Part shown: in pieces, positions 60,700 to 64,000 of the stretch
Numbering within the stretch: position 1 is the stretch's first letter
Layout of the letters: each line of letters begins with the position of its first letter
Assembly (NCBI GenBank): GCA_030737835.1
Contig: CM060853.1
Span: 22,068,895 to 22,132,894 of the forward strand
DNA from: Acorus gramineus
Taxonomy: Eukaryota > Streptophyta > Magnoliopsida > Acorales > Acoraceae
Reading direction: 5' to 3'
Length of the DNA: 64,000 bases
Program-made: the position numbers and the translations under genes
The notes under the pieces: generated by a model
The model's database searches: none
Seen by the model: the letters and a program-made list of their open reading frames with translations, nothing else
What the model was told of the DNA's origin: nothing

Positions 60700-60775
60700 A
60701 GAATCGAGCTTTGGTTAGTCGGCTAGCACCCCCTCTCTCCGTAAAGGAGGTCATGAGATCAAACCTAGGGGGCAC
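60700..60775 (+). mobile_element. SINE-like tRNA-related fragment
   Basis: An A-box-like 'tggttagtcggctagc' (60711-60726) and a weaker B-box-like 'gagatcaaacc' (60754-60764), followed by an A run near 60790. Confidence 0.35.
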
Positions 60776-61117
60776 CAATCTTTGATAATTAAAAAAAAGT
60801 GAAATACAGACCTTCACAAAATATGAAATATATACTCAAATGAAATGAATGCATTCCTTTTTGCATTTTTCTCTAATCAAGCATACTCGGATAATCAAAT
60901 ATAAACTCAAGTAGGGATTTCACATACTCAGTTACGAATGCATAAATGACTACAAGAATGATTGAGTGTCTCAACGCATGAAAATGATAGACAAGTTCAT
61001 TGATTGATACCTTAACATATAATAGAAGTTCCAGACTGAGAACCGCCACTACTTTCATGATTTATGAATTAACTTGGGAAACTCTTCAAACGAAAATCAA
61101 AATCCAATCACTTGACA

Positions 61118-62275
61118 TCAATTTGAAGACATCTTCCCTCGATACATCTGCATCAACTCAGGTACCTCATCCAAGTACTTGTTGATGAATCTCTCAAGGA
61201 AATCCTTCTCCTTCACCCCTAGTACAGAAACCCAATTCAGATCCTTGTCGAGCAGACCCTTCAATTCCAACAACTTTAGAACCGAACATCTCGGGACGAT
61301 TCTTTCTTCCACGCAAAAATTCAAAACGTTCGGACATTTCGAGACCACCGAAGGCTTCCACCCAAGCTCATTCACAAAGAACCCCAACATCCTTTCAATC
61401 TTCTCAGCCGAATGCGCCATGCATCGAGACTGCCTCTTGAACATCGACAAGACCTCGTCTTCCGAAAAACCAAAGTTCCTATAAACCCTTAATTTCCGTT
61501 CCCAAGCGTGCTCATCCATCCCCGACATCACCAAAACCGCCAAGAGATACAAAGGCCTCATCGGATCGATACCCATTCCCTTAACGGTCTCCGTGACCTC
61601 TTTGAACCGATCAGGACTCACGTAACAAAGAGCCCTCCGCATCGATTTGGCGATCCGCGACACGGGAACTCCGAGCGCCTGCAGAGTCTGAACATTTGGC
61701 CGTAGTTTCCTCTCAGGGTCAGTGTTCATGATCCAAGGCGTGCGCTTTATGGCCGTGACCACATTGTCGTCAGAGCCAAATATCGTCTTCAACGAATCAA
61801 TGCAAGGAGCGAAGCTGTTGTTCAGGCTGCCGGTCAAAATGACTGGGTTGCCGCAGATTAACTTCACGAGGTCGGAATCGGAGAACCCGAGACGGCGGAG
61901 GAGGTCCATCTTGGGATCGATCACCTTTGCGTGGTTGCAAGCGATCAATGGGGGGCATGAATTGATGATTCTGGCGATGTGGGCGTCGGTGAATCCGTGG
62001 TTTCTGAAGCACGCGAGGACTGAATCTGCTTTGTCTGTGGTTTTGAAGTTCAGTCTTTTGGAGGCTTTGAGGGCTGCGTCTGAGGAGAAACCGAGGGTGT
62101 TTGTGAGGTAAGAGAGGATCAGTGATTTTGGGTGTTCAATGGTTGTATCAGATGATGTAGTAGAGATGGGTCTAGGAATGGATAGTGGGTTTTGGAGGAA
62201 AGACTGATGGGTTTTTGATGAGAAGATGGTTCTGATTCGAATTAGGGTTCGTAGGTTGCGAAGAAAAAGAGACAT
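61118..62275 (-). CDS. mTERF family organellar transcription factor (385 aa)
   Basis: mTERF proteins bind organellar nucleic acid and act in transcription termination, splicing or translation in mitochondria and plastids. This intronless gene has an ATG at 62275 and ends near 61118. The first ~45 residues (MSLFLRNLRTLIRIRTIF..., Arg/Ser/Thr-rich, almost no acids) look like a mitochondrial targeting sequence. The body consists of repeated ~35-residue mTERF helices with the usual 'LGF(S/T)xxxL...P.IL/LxxS' pattern: YLTNTLGFSSDAAL, ACFRNHGFTDAHIARIINSC, LLRRLGFSDSDLVKLICGNP, VYRNFGFSEDEVLSMFK and FFVNELGWKPSVVSKCPNVL. Length and gene structure fit the large angiosperm intronless mTERF group. The specific target is unknown. 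Identification is secure. Confidence 0.95.
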   Translation of the reverse strand: MSLFLRNLRTLIRIRTIFSSKTHQSFLQNPLSIPRPISTTSSDTTIEHPKSLILSYLTNTLGFSSDAALKASKRLNFKTTDKADSVLACFRNHGFTDAHIARIINSCPPLIACNHAKVIDPKMDLLRRLGFSDSDLVKLICGNPVILTGSLNNSFAPCIDSLKTIFGSDDNVVTAIKRTPWIMNTDPERKLRPNVQTLQALGVPVSRIAKSMRRALCYVSPDRFKEVTETVKGMGIDPMRPLYLLAVLVMSGMDEHAWERKLRVYRNFGFSEDEVLSMFKRQSRCMAHSAEKIERMLGFFVNELGWKPSVVSKCPNVLNFCVEERIVPRCSVLKLLELKGLLDKDLNWVSVLGVKEKDFLERFINKYLDEVPELMQMYRGKMSSN

Positions 62276-62342
62276 GGTTTTTGGAGGATTTGAAGGTATA
62301 GAGAGGGTTTACAATCAGCGCCGCTCGTCGCCGCTTTTGATT

Positions 62343-62354
62343 TTTATTTATAGT
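62343..62354 (-). promoter_or_regulatory. TATA box of the mTERF gene
   Basis: Minus strand reads CTATAAATAAAA about 75 bp upstream of the ATG. Confidence 0.55.
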
Positions 62355-62529
62355 CCAAACAAAGGGGAGGACTAATACCACACCATTTGATAGTCTAACA
62401 CACCCCTTTAGTTTAACCCACCCCATCTATTTTTTTTTTTTTTTTTTGATGAAACCAACCCAACCCAACACAGAAATAGGTCTATTCAATCCTTATCCAC
62501 AGATTTATTCTAAACGGCTCCATGGAAAC

Positions 62530-62705
62530 TAGGGGTGTCAACGGGTCGGGTCCGGGCCGGGTCGGGGTGGACCCGGACCCGACCCGTGACAGGACCCGAC
62601 GGGTCCGGGTCCAATCCAGGACCCGGCGGGTCCAGGAAAAAGTGGACCCGGACCCGGACCCGTCGGACCCGGGTCGGACCCGGGTCCGACCCGACCCGAC
62701 CAGAC
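62530..62705. repeat. GGGTC/GACCC-rich repeat element
   Basis: Dense 'gggtcgggt' and 'gacccggacc' motifs starting from 'aggggtgtcaacgggtcggg', a start common in small plant elements. The reversed right end 'tagtctggtcgggtcggg' resembles it, suggesting imperfect inverted ends. The long open frames on both strands here are repeat-driven. Confidence 0.55.
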
Positions 62706-62769
62706 TAGGAAGTTAACATTGGCCTGATGTACTGGTATCACAGTTCCTATAAAACCAAACACAGTCATA

Positions 62770-64000
62770 CATCAAACTAAAATTCCAGCAGCAAACAGAG
62801 TTAAAACATCAGAATCAGAAGCATAAGCTTATCATGAATACATCAACAATATATAAGCAAACCAGAAAAGTGTCAGTATCTACAAGTCTCACATGCAATA
62901 AAGGAACAAAACCCAACTTGCCAGCTTAATTAGCAAGCAAAAAAAAAAGTCCAATAATCTATACGATACAACATAGCTGCAACAAGAATGTAAATCTGAA
63001 TATCAACTTTCAAAGAACCACCACAACAAGAAGTCTCAGCATCTCTACATTTTTTTCATAATAGCTGCTCTCAACAAGCTTTTTCATAAAAGCGATATTC
63101 TCAACGATATCCTCAACTAGCTTACCTTTCCCATAATGCAGGAACACACCCAATAAAATACATAATCATACTGTGAATTCATAAATGATAGAATAATAAC
63201 CTGCATCATGCAGAAAACAATATGAGCCACAAGAATAACCACAGCGAGTACATGTTAGCTCCCTAATCTTGTTCGGTTGGACACCCAAATTTGTTCAAGA
63301 AAAAAAATCATGAAAGAAATACTTGATTATATACAAACTCTTCGATGTGAAGGATGCTCAAAGTCAAATGTGCAAATATTAACCTAAACAACATTTAAAA
63401 CGATAAACACTAACATAAATAACATATTAAACTAAACAATAAACATAACTAATTATACAAAGATTCAAAACAATATTAACCTAAACAACATTCAAAACAA
63501 TAAGCATTAATATATTAACCTAAACAATAAACATAAATCATCTAACAAACTAATTAATTATACAAATTCAAAAGCTAATAAGTTAATTGTCCAAAACAAA
63601 CCAACGAGAATACATTATTAAGTTTACTACATATTAAACAACCAAGTTCTTGCAAGTTACAACATCAACAAAACAAAAAAAATGTTTTAAATCATCTAAT
63701 GAGTAGAAGTTTAATGTTGAATGCTGGGCTTGCAGAATTTCCACATACCTGCAACATCAAAAGTCAAAACAATAGCATGAGATTATTTTTTCTTCAACTT
63801 GATCTATACTGCTTGTACAAATTTGAAAAACTAGGGTATTCAAGTTAAAAAAAAAAAAAACTGATCTATTCAACATGCACTTACTAAGATAAAGAACAAC
63901 TAGATGAAAAACTTGTCCAAAATGAGATATTCAAAGTCTTTAACTAGTTCTTGTGAATTCTGGATTCACAACCGATGCAACGTAATCTGAAAATGAGTAA
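62770..64000. other. AT-rich intergenic DNA
   Basis: No gene is seen. Around 63380-63540 a degenerate repeat of 'acctaaacaacat' and 'aacaataaacataa' units occurs. Confidence 0.5.

Noticed and set aside
62522-62768. Gly/Pro-rich or DPDP-type frames
   Set aside because: Low-complexity translation of the GGGTC repeat.

Overview
The window is nuclear DNA of a flowering plant, probably a eudicot. Genes are split by GT-AG introns, non-coding DNA is AT-rich, and the proteins have plant-specific relatives (ILITHYIA/GCN1, plant MIS12, KIN/LEA-like stress proteins, a CLE peptide, an mTERF). I cannot name the species.

Region 1 (about 1-36,870, minus strand) is one very large gene, the GCN1/ILITHYIA translational regulator. 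I placed 55 exons by matching splice sites to the conserved protein. Their lengths add up to 7,254 nt (2,418 codons) in one continuous frame. The gene runs off the left edge, so roughly the last 190 residues are missing. Its introns are loaded with retroelement debris: two LINE bodies with reverse-transcriptase or C-terminal coding remnants, many 5'-truncated LINE tails, two apparent tail-only insertions, SINE-like sequences, an 8-bp-TSD DNA transposon, and a duplicated exon. Two introns appear to need GC donor sites.

Region 2 (about 36,870-42,700) has a MITE-rich intergenic stretch with a telo-box upstream of GCN1. It is followed by a complete seven-exon plus-strand gene for the kinetochore protein MIS12.

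Region 3 (43,100-50,250) holds three small stress-protein genes of the KIN/LEA-like type. Two are head-to-head inverted copies coding for the same 68-residue protein. Their promoters differ at a G-box, and one copy carries an insertion downstream. The third codes for 99 residues with an eight-threonine run.

Region 4 (50,250-61,100) is mostly intergenic. It holds a minus-strand CLE peptide gene with an unusual alanine at motif position 7, two candidate gene-capturing DNA transposons (one with a fasciclin-like fragment, one with a broken 6-phosphogluconate dehydrogenase copy), a probable solo LTR and several repeat families.

Region 5 (61,118-64,000) has an intact intronless mTERF gene on the minus strand, then repeat-rich AT-rich DNA with no gene I can support.

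The genes are not an operon or a pathway; they are independent plant genes. The main biological interest is the atypical CLE, the inverted stress-gene pair, the gene-capturing elements and the retroelement load and splice sites of the GCN1 gene.
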